Assembly: GCF_042660205.1 (NCBI RefSeq)
Contig: NZ_JBHSTQ010000003.1
Span: 1 to 64,000, forward strand
Reading direction: 5' to 3'
Source: Sporolactobacillus kofuensis
Lineage (GTDB): Bacteria; Bacillota; Bacilli; Bacillales; Sporolactobacillaceae
DNA length: 64,000 nt
The position numbers and the translations under genes are program-made. Of the stretch, positions 1-7,521 are shown piece by piece. Position 1 is the first letter of the stretch. Every line of letters begins with the position of its first letter. The notes under the pieces are model-generated. The model had not been told where the DNA came from, did not search any database, and saw nothing but the letters and a program-made list of their open reading frames with translations.

Positions 1-127
1 GTGGATCAAGTACTATAATGAGTCTAGAATCAAAGAAAAACTCGGTGGTCAAAGTCCGATTGAATATCGGATTTCAACCACCGAGCAAGTCGCTTAAAAC
101 TATGTCCAACTTTTGGGGTTCATATCA
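1..127 (+). mobile_element. Right end of an IS3-family (IS150-like) insertion sequence
   Basis: The window opens inside this element. It holds the last 31 codons of an OrfB-type transposase and then a terminal sequence, TCCAACTTTTGGGGTTCA at 105-122, of the kind found at IS3/IS150 ends. The exact end is either 122 or 127; both finish in CA as expected. The end at 127 is preferred because it makes the in-frame TGA of the adjoining mntH fragment come from the element. The left end lies outside the window, so the target duplication cannot be checked. Confidence 0.75.
2..97 (+). CDS. IS3-family transposase OrfB, C-terminal end (partial)
   Basis: This is the 3' end of a DDE (rve-type) integrase that would carry out transposition of the IS3-family element. 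Only about 31 residues are visible. They read WIKYYNESRIKEKLGG, followed by SPIEYR and a TAA stop at 95-97, which is the highly conserved tail of IS150-group OrfB proteins. The catalytic DDE residues are upstream of the window. Whether the whole gene is intact cannot be judged. Confidence 0.8.
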   Translation, partial: WIKYYNESRIKEKLGGQSPIEYRISTTEQVA

Positions 128-409
128 TTGCAGTAACATAGCAATCAGACTGGAAATTAAAATCACCGACAAAAGTGTATACGCATATTGAGCCCCACCT
201 TGAATCGATGTAATCCAGTTTCCCGGGTCCATATATCCTACGGCAACTAGAGCGCCCGGCCCACTGTATGCGGCAAGCATTTTCCAGAAACCAGCTTTTT
301 TCGGTACTTTAACAGTATTGTTAATCTCTTCCAAACTTGGTCCATTAGAGTACTGCATCATGTGCTGTCTTGGTTGCGTTCGTGGCTGAACGCTAAACGA
401 TTCCTCCAT
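125..409 (-). pseudogene. mntH: NRAMP-family Mn2+ transporter MntH, 5' fragment disrupted by IS
   Basis: MntH is a proton-coupled manganese importer of about 420 residues in the cytoplasmic membrane. Only the first 94 residues remain. They include the family's metal-binding DPGNW motif at the start of TM1 (about residue 61) and the second membrane segment ending in MLLQ, after which the reading frame meets a TGA at the IS junction. The start is an ATG at 409 with AAGGGG upstream. The intact regulatory region (MntR box) indicates the gene worked until recently. The rest of the gene, if present, lies beyond the IS to the left. The truncated product could not transport. Confidence 0.85.
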
Positions 410-443
410 TTCATCAATCCCCTTTTGTTTCGTCTGTATTATT

Positions 444-472
444 ATTTTGCCTTAAGGAAACATTATTGTCAA
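444..472 (-). promoter_or_regulatory. mntH promoter with MntR box
   Basis: On the minus strand a -35 TTGACA (467-472) and a -10 CAAAAT (444-449) are spaced by 17 bases. The sequence TTTTGCCTTAAGGAAAC at 445-461 overlaps the -10 and the spacer and agrees closely with the known Bacillus MntR operator. Binding of Mn-loaded MntR there would block the promoter. The site lies about 35 bases upstream of the mntH start. Confidence 0.8.
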
Positions 473-580
473 TATGAAATTAAAGGTTTTAATTTTTATT
501 TTCAGCCGGTTGTTAGAAAATAATTTTTCAGAACATGCTAACGCATTAAAGAGCTCATCGTCCCACTTTCTAGGTGTTTC

Positions 581-703
581 TCAAGGTGAATTTTGAATCC
601 GTTCGGTATGGTCAATCAGCTTAAGAACACGTTCACGCCACTGCTCGCATAACCTTGAACTTCCGCGACGTAATCCACAAGTCGATCATGGACAATTTCC
701 TAG
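581..703 (-). pseudogene. Possible frameshifted remnant of an unidentified gene
   Basis: Two minus-strand frames join into one protein-like stretch: IVHDRLVDYVAEVQG in one frame, then CEQWRERVLKLIDHTERIQ in the next, ending at a TGA at 581-583. The frames switch near 650. There is no convincing start or ribosome site and no family is recognised. It may be the decayed end of a former gene between mntH and the U32 genes. The composition is protein-like, but the assignment is weak. Confidence 0.25.
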
Positions 704-710
704 AGAACAA

Positions 711-750
711 AAAAAACCTTCGCCCATGAAATTGCAGGCGAAGGGTTTAA
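711..750 (-). terminator. Rho-independent terminator of the U32 peptidase-like operon
   Basis: The arms AAACCCTTCGCC and GGCGAAGGTTT pair on the minus strand around a 12-base loop, followed by a run of T. It starts about 10 bases after the stop codon at 761. Confidence 0.85.
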
Positions 751-760
751 CCAATTCGTA

Positions 761-1984
761 TTATTTTTTCCGCATCAGGAAGTAAGGTTCGACCGCTGCA
801 TCAACGGTCATGGTGACGGTCATCATTGGATTTGGCGCACGGTCGATTGGTTCGCCGTCCTCATTCCATAGATCACGAACGGTCTGCTTAAAGTGTGCAA
901 AGCCCGGCCCATAGAACTCCACCTCTTCACCGACACCGAAATTATTACGTTGTTCCAATGTCGCGATGTGTGTATCAGGATTATAATCGAGCACCTGTGC
1001 CGCAAATGTATACTTAGGAATCTTTCGTACTTTGCCGAAAAGCTGTTCCTTTTCTGTCGGTACACCGTAATAGAAGCCTGTGGAGAGATCACGCTGGGCG
1101 ACTTTCCAGATTTCCTCATCCCAAGCAGGATCAAAGGTGAAGTGTTCCGGATCGCTGCAGTACGCATCAACAACATTGCGGTAGACATTAGCAACAGTAG
1201 ATACATAATGAATGGACTTCATACGCCCCTCAATTTTCAAACTGTTCACGCCGGCATCAATCATGTCGGGCAAGTGATGGAGCATGGAAAGATCGACAGC
1301 ACTCATCGAAAACGGTTCATCATCGCGAAGCAAGCTCTCTTCCTTGCCGCCATCCATTTCAAATAGATCATATTTCCAGCGACATGATTGTGCGCATCCA
1401 CCCCGATTGGCATCGCGATTGACCATATGATTGGACAGTGTGCAGCGGCCCGAGTAGGCAATGCACATCGCGCCATGGACAAATGCTTCAATCTCGATAT
1501 CCGTATGACGGCGCATTTCGCGAATTTCCTCAATCCCTACTTCACGTGCCAGCACGACGCGTTCAAGACCCATGCTTTTCCAGAATTCAAGCGTCTTATA
1601 ATTTGTCGCCGAAGCTTGTGTCGACAAATGAATCGGCAGACCCGGTGCAGCATTGGCACAGACGACAATCAGTGCCGGATCTGAAACAATCACGGCATCA
1701 ACACGAATGTCTTTCAACGTTTTGAAAAATACGTCCGCGCCTTTTGCATCGCCTTCATGCGTCACCATATTTGCTGCAACGTAGACTTTTGCACCGCGAT
1801 CGTGAGCGAAAGTGACGCCTTCCGTCATTTCCTCATAAGTAAAATTTCCGGCACGTGAGCGCAGGCCGAATGCCTGTCCCCCAATATATACGGCGTCCGC
1901 GCCATATCGGATCGCCATTTTTAATTTTTCTAAATTACCTGCCGGAGCTAGAACTTCAGGCTTTTTTTCGATCATGTTCATCAT
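761..1984 (-). CDS. U32-family tRNA hydroxylation protein (YrrO/TrhP2-like)
   Basis: This protein belongs to the U32 collagenase-like family; the B. subtilis relatives YrrN and YrrO are needed for 5-hydroxyuridine formation at tRNA position 34. The 407-residue length fits YrrO. It has the N-terminal barrel motif PEVLAPAGN, the GADAVYIGG strand, and the U32 signature region around residue 165-205 with AYSGRC, NRGGCAQSCRWKY and the clustered cysteines expected to hold an iron-sulfur centre, then SLKIEGRMKS. It lies 37 bases behind the second U32 gene and ends at a terminator, so the two form an operon. The start could be the first or second ATG of an ATG-ATG pair after AAAGGGAA. The role in tRNA modification is inferred from family knowledge. 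Confidence 0.85.
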   Translation of the reverse strand: MMNMIEKKPEVLAPAGNLEKLKMAIRYGADAVYIGGQAFGLRSRAGNFTYEEMTEGVTFAHDRGAKVYVAANMVTHEGDAKGADVFFKTLKDIRVDAVIVSDPALIVVCANAAPGLPIHLSTQASATNYKTLEFWKSMGLERVVLAREVGIEEIREMRRHTDIEIEAFVHGAMCIAYSGRCTLSNHMVNRDANRGGCAQSCRWKYDLFEMDGGKEESLLRDDEPFSMSAVDLSMLHHLPDMIDAGVNSLKIEGRMKSIHYVSTVANVYRNVVDAYCSDPEHFTFDPAWDEEIWKVAQRDLSTGFYYGVPTEKEQLFGKVRKIPKYTFAAQVLDYNPDTHIATLEQRNNFGVGEEVEFYGPGFAHFKQTVRDLWNEDGEPIDRAPNPMMTVTMTVDAAVEPYFLMRKK

Positions 1985-2021
1985 CGTTCCCTTTCATGAA
2001 GTAACCATCATATCTTTGCAA

Positions 2022-2933
2022 TTAATGGACATCTTCAGGATTTTTCATGTAAAATCCGGTACCAAGTGGCCGGTGTTCCGGTTGCAGTTTTGCTAAGCGA
2101 TTGCAGAAACTCTCTGGGACAAAAGCCCCTGACTCTATTGCTAGTCGTGCTTCATGAAAAAGTGCTGCAACCCTTACAAAGGCCTCTCCGTGAAGCAAAA
2201 CGCCATCCAACTTCCACGTATTCAGACCTTGCTCATGCATTACCTTCAGTTGCCCCATTAGTGACAAATCTTCTGTCGAGAAAATATGGGTTCCATCTTC
2301 ATCTTCAAAGATTGGATATTGACTCTCCTCATTTTTCGGATCACGTAAGTAAAGTCCCTGATCCTTAGTCACCGGACCATCGCTGCCGGTATAGTGGTAG
2401 TAATTCGTGAGCAGTGGGCGGCCGGACTGATGAATGCACGTTGGTCCATAGACTTGGACCTCAATCGGCTGCTCGAGCTTTTGTTGCATCGCAATTAATT
2501 CTTTCAAGGTTAATTCACGAGCGGCAACAGCTCCTGAAGCACCTTGACCGATCCAAAAGGCAATCTGTTCTGCTGACGTAACGAGTGTCCCAGCATCATA
2601 GAAGAATTTAAGTGGCAATTGAAGTTCCTTGAGTACAAAAATGGCACCCGGATCGCCAATAGTTATTGTATCGACTTCTAATTCTGCAAGTCGAGTCAAA
2701 TAGAGCGGCAACTTCTCAATCTGTTCATTGTGCATCAAAGCGTTGCACGCAACCGTCACTTTTTTTCCACGACGATGTGCATATGTGACAATTTTCCCGA
2801 TTTCTTCAATGCTCAACGGATTTGGCAAACGAAGCCCAAATGGATGACCGCCAACATAAAGTGTGTCCGCCCCCGCGTCAAGCAGCGCTTCAGCCTGCTG
2901 ATACGACTCTGCAGTGGTAATGAGTTCAATCAA
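2022..2933 (-). CDS. U32-family tRNA hydroxylation protein (YrrN/TrhP1-like)
   Basis: This is the shorter partner of the adjacent U32 gene, about 303 residues, the size of B. subtilis YrrN. It shows the same opening (ELITTAESY, GADTLYVGG, HPFGLRLPN), a QVYGPTCIHQSGR segment replacing the cysteine-rich signature, and STEDLSLMGQL. YrrN- and YrrO-type proteins act together in prephenate-dependent tRNA hydroxylation. The start chosen is a TTG at 2933 because GGAGG lies 7 bases before it; the longer open frame to 2984 has no ribosome site and its extra residues are not family-like. Confidence 0.85.
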   Translation of the reverse strand: MIELITTAESYQQAEALLDAGADTLYVGGHPFGLRLPNPLSIEEIGKIVTYAHRRGKKVTVACNALMHNEQIEKLPLYLTRLAELEVDTITIGDPGAIFVLKELQLPLKFFYDAGTLVTSAEQIAFWIGQGASGAVAARELTLKELIAMQQKLEQPIEVQVYGPTCIHQSGRPLLTNYYHYTGSDGPVTKDQGLYLRDPKNEESQYPIFEDEDGTHIFSTEDLSLMGQLKVMHEQGLNTWKLDGVLLHGEAFVRVAALFHEARLAIESGAFVPESFCNRLAKLQPEHRPLGTGFYMKNPEDVH

Positions 2934-3011
2934 AATAAAACCTCCGTTCTTTGTTCCATTGTGACTAGTATAACACTGGTACAACGCCCAAAACGTTAGA
3001 GATAAGGCAAT

Positions 3012-3039
3012 TTGGTGTGTATTTCATCTCTACTATGCT
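3012..3039 (+). promoter_or_regulatory. Candidate sigma-A promoter for the dehydrogenase gene
   Basis: A TTGGTG (3012-3017) and a TATGCT (3034-3039) are separated by 16 bases, about 80 bases ahead of the start codon. No operator is evident. Confidence 0.4.
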
Positions 3040-3122
3040 AAGCTGTCATTAGACAATGTTATCGAATAAATGGTTTTCCGACCGGGGAAAAAGGTCGAAA
3101 CCATAGGTAGGGAGAGACGTTG

Positions 3123-3986
3123 ATGATTGGATTTATCGGCATTGGTATTATGGGCAGTCGGATGGCCGCTAGACTTATTGACGCAGGGCATGATCTCGTA
3201 ATTTACAATCGAACCAAGTCGAAGGCTGACCCTCTTATTGAAAAAGGAGCAAAATGGGCGGATTCTCCTCGAGAAGTTGGTCAACAGGCAGACATTGTGT
3301 TCACGATGCTCGCAAACCCCCAGGCTGTTGACGCCGTCGCTTATGGGCAGAATAGCCTACTTAGCGGCATGAAGCCTGGCACACTTTGGATCGATAGCAG
3401 CACAATCAGCCCCACTCAATCGGTAAAACTCGCTGAATCCGCAAGTCAAAAAGAAATCCGTTTTCTCGATGCACCGGTTGCCGGTTCAACAGGGCCTGCA
3501 GAAAAAGGTGAATTGATTTTCTTTGTCGGTGGCGCAGCGGCTGATCTCGAAGACGCACAACCACTTCTCAAAATATTAGGTAAAGAAGTCCATCATAAAG
3601 GCGCAAATGGCACTGGTACAGCGATGAAACTGGTCAACAATTTGATGCTCGGACAAACGGTTGCTGCCTTCTCCGAAGCCGTGGCATTTGGCGAAAGCCT
3701 TGGTTTGGATAAAGAAGGGATCATTAAGTCACTGTTTGCAGGACCGACGGCAGCTCCGATCCTTCATTTCAAAGAAAATAAGATCATGAAGGAAGACTTC
3801 GCGAATGCAGATTTCAAGGTTAACAGCATCTATAAAGATATGGAACTTGCATCTGAGGAAGCGTATGGGCATGGCTTCGCACTTCCGCTCTCAAACATGG
3901 TGAAAGCATTCTATGGTCTTTGTCAGCAAGAAGGCAAGGGCGACTATGACTTTGCCACTATTTATGACTTTTTAAAGAAGAAATAA
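3123..3986 (+). CDS. NAD(P)-dependent beta-hydroxyacid dehydrogenase (3-hydroxyisobutyrate / tartronate-semialdehyde reductase family)
   Basis: This cytoplasmic enzyme of about 287 residues would oxidise a beta-hydroxyacid or reduce tartronate semialdehyde. The N-terminal Rossmann motif GFIGIGIMGSRMA is present. So are the substrate-binding DAPVAGSTGPAEKG near residue 120 and the catalytic lysine in TAMKLVNNLMLG near 170, followed by an all-helical C-terminal domain. Length is normal. The substrate cannot be read from sequence. A tartronate-semialdehyde role would fit glyoxylate from the purine genes 4 kb away, but this gene is separately transcribed and that link is speculative. ATG at 3123 is favoured over a TTG at 3120 for spacing to GGGAG. 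Confidence 0.85.
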   Translation: MIGFIGIGIMGSRMAARLIDAGHDLVIYNRTKSKADPLIEKGAKWADSPREVGQQADIVFTMLANPQAVDAVAYGQNSLLSGMKPGTLWIDSSTISPTQSVKLAESASQKEIRFLDAPVAGSTGPAEKGELIFFVGGAAADLEDAQPLLKILGKEVHHKGANGTGTAMKLVNNLMLGQTVAAFSEAVAFGESLGLDKEGIIKSLFAGPTAAPILHFKENKIMKEDFANADFKVNSIYKDMELASEEAYGHGFALPLSNMVKAFYGLCQQEGKGDYDFATIYDFLKKK

Positions 3987-4012
3987 TTAACTAAAAAAAT
4001 TGAGTCATACAA

Positions 4013-4058
4013 GAACCCCCGAGGTTGGACAGATCTTTGTCCTTATTCGGGGGTTTCA
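4013..4058 (+). terminator. Rho-independent terminator
   Basis: AACCCCCGA and TCGGGGGTT pair across a 26-base loop that itself contains GGACAGATCTTTGTCC. A T-rich tail follows. It lies 27 bases after the dehydrogenase stop. Confidence 0.75.
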
Positions 4059-4171
4059 TTATTTTGCTCATTTTATATGCCATGCTTCAACAGATTCGAA
4101 CGGAGAGCCTTACCTTCGCTCGTTCGATTTACATTTTAGTCATTTGCCTTATAGACGTTTCATTCAGCTTG

Positions 4172-4192
4172 TGTTATACATATAGTATAACA
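4172..4192 (+). promoter_or_regulatory. Inverted-repeat operator over the gntR promoter
   Basis: TGTTATAC (4172-4179) and GTATAACA (4185-4192) form a perfect 8-base inverted repeat with a 5-base spacer. The left arm also reads as an extended -10 (TGTTATAC). It lies 30 bases upstream of the GntR-family gene, so autoregulation is likely. The same half-sites recur in the promoter of the HAD phosphatase/G1P dehydrogenase operon at 28488-28517. Confidence 0.6.
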
Positions 4193-4221
4193 GATAGAAC
4201 AATAAAAGGAGGTCAATCAAC

Positions 4222-4611
4222 TTGCTTCTTACTATTGATCTCAGTTCGGATCAGCCGATCTATATGCAAATACGAAATGGAATTGTCACCGGAATCGCCT
4301 CCGGCCAGCTTCAGGATGGCGATGCATTACCTTCCGTGCGCACACTTGGTGCGGAAATCGGCGTTAATCTCCATACAGTAAACAAGGCCTATAAATTACT
4401 GCAAAACGAAGGATTCATCGAAATCCAGCGTAGCCGAGGAACCTTTATCAAAGCAGGAAATGCTGCAAAAAGTGCTGCTGATTTTCTTCAAACATCCGGA
4501 GATCAGTTGCGGGCAATCGTTTCTGAGGCAATCACCCGCCGCATCGACCGAGCCGTACTTCATCACATGATTGATCATCAGTATGACGAACTGGAGGGGA
4601 ACGAACCATGA
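4222..4611 (+). CDS. GntR-family transcriptional regulator, YtrA subfamily
   Basis: This 129-residue DNA-binding protein has an N-terminal winged helix of GntR type (PIYMQIRNGIV, LPSVRTLGAEIGVN, TVNKAYKLLQNEGFI, RGTFI) and only a short helical C-terminal tail, as in the YtrA subfamily. Members typically repress their own operon, often with transporter or membrane-stress genes. It starts with TTG at 4222, 9 bases after AAGGAGG. Its stop overlaps the next gene's ATG (ATGA), so it is co-transcribed and translationally coupled with the DUF1648 membrane protein. The inverted repeat at 4172-4192 is its probable operator. Confidence 0.85.
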   Translation: MLLTIDLSSDQPIYMQIRNGIVTGIASGQLQDGDALPSVRTLGAEIGVNLHTVNKAYKLLQNEGFIEIQRSRGTFIKAGNAAKSAADFLQTSGDQLRAIVSEAITRRIDRAVLHHMIDHQYDELEGNEP

Positions 4612-5651
4612 GTGGAAACAATCTTATTTTTATCTGCACCTATATCCTTGTTGCTTGTCTCTTTATTTTGCAGCCTTGGTTTTCAAGAACGAACGTTCTG
4701 TTTGGTGTGGTTTTTGGGGATGAGGCGATCTGGCAACATGCCCAGGCAGCAACGATTCGCCGACGTTATCTGATCGAGGCAATTAGCACCGCACTTGCAC
4801 TCTTACTCATTCTTTTCATTCTTCCTTTTTTCTTACCAAAAGGAACCGTGACGGCTGGCTTTAACATCACTCTGTTTGCGCTCTTTTTCATCGATTCGTT
4901 CATTTTTGTTCTTGCAAACCGGCGGACTCGGATACTGAAGCACAGTATGGTGCCGAGTGCCCAGTTGACCACGGATAAAATTATTGTCGAGGTTGGAAAA
5001 AGTGATCGAGAATCCGTGCTGTCACTGCGCTGGTTTCTAATCCTGATTCCACTGTTCAGTGCTACACTCGCTGTCGTTTGGTTTGGCTATCCGTACATGG
5101 CCGAGTCAATTCCGACGCACTTTGGAATCGCCGGTCCAGATCGATGGGTGCCGAAATCTTGGCATTCCGTTCTGTCGCCGGTCTTCATTGAAATGCTTCT
5201 AGGTATCCTTATTCTTTTCATCCGGCGTGCACCGGCATCCGTAAAAGGCAATCCGAATGCTGCCCCCGGTTACGCACGGTATCGAAAAATGATGGGCATT
5301 TTTCTGATCGTCTTTTGTCTGCTTTCTGAGCTTCTTTTCTTACTGATCGTCATCGGCTTTATTACACCTGTCCGCACGCTGTTGTATATAATCGTTACAC
5401 TTGTTGATCTCGGTTTTCTCACCGCAATGATTTTACTCTATAACCGCTTTGTCCGTAGCAAGCGTGCAACCGGACCAATCCTTGATGACGATGACAAGTG
5501 GATCTGGGGGCTCTTCTATTTCAATCGCTCCGACCCGTCAATTTTTGTGGAAAAGCGAGTTGGGATTGGCTACACGGTCAATATGGCCCGTCCGATTGCC
5601 TGGATTGTCTTGGTCGGCATCATTGCCATTGCAATTGTTTTCTCTCGGTAA
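4608..5651 (+). CDS. DUF1648/DUF5808-type multi-pass membrane protein
   Basis: A 347-residue integral membrane protein with about eight hydrophobic segments. The middle contains the DUF1648 signature (IPTHFGIAGPDRWVPKS, about residue 165-180). The C-terminal part matches the DUF5808 pattern (DDKWIWGLFYFNRSDPS and GIGYTVNMARP). Proteins of this build are commonly encoded right after small GntR regulators in Bacillales and are thought to act in the cell envelope, but no biochemical function is established. It overlaps the regulator by 4 bases and is followed by a terminator. Confidence 0.75.
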   Translation: MSGNNLIFICTYILVACLFILQPWFSRTNVLFGVVFGDEAIWQHAQAATIRRRYLIEAISTALALLLILFILPFFLPKGTVTAGFNITLFALFFIDSFIFVLANRRTRILKHSMVPSAQLTTDKIIVEVGKSDRESVLSLRWFLILIPLFSATLAVVWFGYPYMAESIPTHFGIAGPDRWVPKSWHSVLSPVFIEMLLGILILFIRRAPASVKGNPNAAPGYARYRKMMGIFLIVFCLLSELLFLLIVIGFITPVRTLLYIIVTLVDLGFLTAMILLYNRFVRSKRATGPILDDDDKWIWGLFYFNRSDPSIFVEKRVGIGYTVNMARPIAWIVLVGIIAIAIVFSR

Positions 5652-5701
5652 GTCTATTTATAACTTTATGAAGAAAAGACAATTGAATAAGAACAATTCC
5701 A

Positions 5702-5753
5702 AACGAACCCCCCGCAGCTGGCAACATCATTGTCCAACTTCGGAGGGTTCGTT
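5702..5753. terminator. Rho-independent terminator between convergent operons
   Basis: AACGAACCCCCCG and CGGAGGGTTCGTT pair with a long loop. The hairpin sits between the stop codons of the DUF1648 gene (plus) and the ribokinase-like ORF (minus) and could serve both. Confidence 0.65.
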
Positions 5754-5765
5754 CATCTTATTGGT

Positions 5766-6215
5766 TTACGCAATGTTTCTTCTTTTCCGCCATTTTTTGG
5801 CGGATGTATGCTTTTTGTCATTCATCGACATCACTGTCAGTTGTTCCGCTACACGTTTGATCTTGTCATTAAGAGACAGCATCGGTTCTGAATCAATCAA
5901 TACCTTCACATGATACTTATTGGCGAGGGCAGCGGTCTGCAGGGCTACGCCAACCACAACATCTTGAAGAAGTAGGACGGCGCTGCATCGTGCAATCGTT
6001 TTCTCCGCTTGACGTAAATCTTCTGCACGAATCTCTTCACCTGGTCTTCCTAGGTAAAGGACACGTGCATCACCACGATCACGCCGGATCATGAATTTCT
6101 TTTTCCACTTACGCTGCATCCTCGCTGTCCCGTTGGTCCCAATTCTATTTGATAACGAACATTGATTAGGTGCACCAACCACCATAATTGCAGGCTTTCT
6201 TCGCTTCGTACGCAT
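5766..6215 (-). CDS. Short ribokinase/PfkB-like protein, probably degenerate
   Basis: This 149-residue ORF starts one base after the manA stop. Residues 9-20 resemble the first strand of PfkB kinases, and the segment from RPGEEIRAEDLRQAEKTI through VLLLQDVV and KVLIDSEPMLSLNDKI resembles the middle of ribokinases, where sugar kinases normally run on to the TPNE region. The sugar lid region and the entire C-terminal half with the catalytic GAGD motif are missing, so kinase activity is not expected. No ribosome site is seen apart from coupling with manA. It may be a shrunken pseudogene or a repurposed domain. Confidence 0.45.
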   Translation of the reverse strand: MRTKRRKPAIMVVGAPNQCSLSNRIGTNGTARMQRKWKKKFMIRRDRGDARVLYLGRPGEEIRAEDLRQAEKTIARCSAVLLLQDVVVGVALQTAALANKYHVKVLIDSEPMLSLNDKIKRVAEQLTVMSMNDKKHTSAKKWRKRRNIA

Positions 6216-7172
6216 TTATACAGGGCTCGAAACAATCAAATCCAGGGTTCCCAAGATTTGTAGTGATTTGACTGAAGCCGGGACAACCAAATGATCGCCT
6301 TTGTTCAATTCATAGTTTTCATGTTCAATCTGAAGTTTGCCTTGACCATCCAGAACACTCACGAGTAAAAATGGCCAATTCTTCTGGATCGGCTCCGTGT
6401 GCCCACGAACCTCCCAATGAGAAACGGTGAACAAATCTTCTCTAAGCAGTTCAGTGAATTTGGCTTCTGCCTCTTGACGTACATGATAAGTGAGTTTCGG
6501 ATCACGATGTGGACAATTAGAGACTTCTATAGATTGCTGAATATGCAGTTCGCGCAGTTTACCGTCTGCGCCAGGGCGATCGTAATCATAGACACGGTAG
6601 GTGGTGTCTGAGCTCTGCTGCGTTTCAAGAATAAGGCAGCCGCCTCCAATAGCATGGATTGTTCCACTTGGTACATAGAAAAAGTCACCCGGCTTCACTT
6701 TTACACGCCGCAACAAGCTGTCCCACTTTTTCTCTTCAACTGCTTGGCGGAATGCTTCCCGAGATGGTGCAGTATGTCCATAGACAATCTCAGCACCTTC
6801 ATCGCAATCAATAATATACCAGCATTCTGTCTTACCAAACGGGACATGCTCTTTTGCTTGGGCGTAAGCATCATCAGGATGCACCTGAACGGATAAATCC
6901 GTGCGTGCATCGAGAATTTTTGTCAAAAGTGGGAAATCATCTCCCTCATAATTATCAAAGAACTCACGATGTTGCGCCCATGCATCGGCAAGTGTTTGTC
7001 CCGCAAGCGAACCGTTCTTAATCACAGCTGGACCATTTGGATGCGCAGAAATTCCCCAGCATTCACCAGTCGTTTCACTCGGAATCTTGTACCCAAACAA
7101 ATCCCGTAGCCGAGTTCCACCCCAAATTTTATTATGAAGCGCAGGTTCTAGAAATAGCGGTGTTGTATCCAT
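6216..7172 (-). CDS. manA: Mannose-6-phosphate isomerase, class I
   Basis: ManA interconverts mannose 6-phosphate and fructose 6-phosphate in the cytoplasm. The 318-residue product matches Bacillus ManA in length. It shows FLEPALHNKIWGGTRL at the N-terminus, the zinc-site region VQVHPDDAYA and GKTECWYI, then YVPSGTIHAIGGGCLILE with the family's conserved histidine and glutamate, and a cupin-like end. ATG at 7172 is chosen because GGGGGA precedes it by 9 bases; a longer frame to 7277 lacks a ribosome site. Together with ManC at 48-49 kb it could feed GDP-mannose synthesis, or serve mannose use. Confidence 0.9.
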   Translation of the reverse strand: MDTTPLFLEPALHNKIWGGTRLRDLFGYKIPSETTGECWGISAHPNGPAVIKNGSLAGQTLADAWAQHREFFDNYEGDDFPLLTKILDARTDLSVQVHPDDAYAQAKEHVPFGKTECWYIIDCDEGAEIVYGHTAPSREAFRQAVEEKKWDSLLRRVKVKPGDFFYVPSGTIHAIGGGCLILETQQSSDTTYRVYDYDRPGADGKLRELHIQQSIEVSNCPHRDPKLTYHVRQEAEAKFTELLREDLFTVSHWEVRGHTEPIQKNWPFLLVSVLDGQGKLQIEHENYELNKGDHLVVPASVKSLQILGTLDLIVSSPV

Positions 7173-7322
7173 AATCAATGTTCCCCCGTTCTCTTTGAAT
7201 GCGCTTATATTATACCATTCTTTTTTTAATAAATAGAGCTCATAAATCGGTGTAATGGACCTGGTTCTCGTTGACAAAAGTTTTGAAAAACTACTTTTTT
7301 AAATCTCTCATCATGAAAAATA

Positions 7323-7364
7323 GAAAAAAGATCATAAGAGAGCAGCAGCCTTCTCGTGATCTTT
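7323..7364 (-). terminator. Hairpin with T-run upstream of manA
   Basis: On the minus strand AAGATCACGAGA and TCTCTTATGATCTT pair around a short loop and are followed by TTTTTTCTA. It could be a second terminator behind allB or an attenuator-like element before manA. The stretch from 7173 to 7521 otherwise holds no gene. Confidence 0.5.
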
Positions 7365-7462
7365 CCCTATGTTGGTCCGATTTCTGTGAAGTTTGTTTGT
7401 TAATGTAGGTGGTTTCTGTCCTTAAATCCATTTATTTTTTAGGCGTTACCAGTTGAAGGTAT

Positions 7463-7496
7463 AAAAAAAACCGCATCTCTTTCAGAGCGGATTTCG
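7463..7496 (-). terminator. Rho-independent terminator of the allB operon
   Basis: AAATCCGC and GCGGTTT pair on the minus strand around CTCTGAAAGAGAT, and eight T follow. It lies 26 bases after the allantoinase stop. Confidence 0.85.
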
Positions 7497-7521
7497 CATA
7501 GAATTTTTGATCGTATGGAGA

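Noticed and set aside
893..1366. 157-codon open frame opposite the YrrO-like gene
   Set aside because: Overlaps the conserved U32 gene completely and has no protein-like features.
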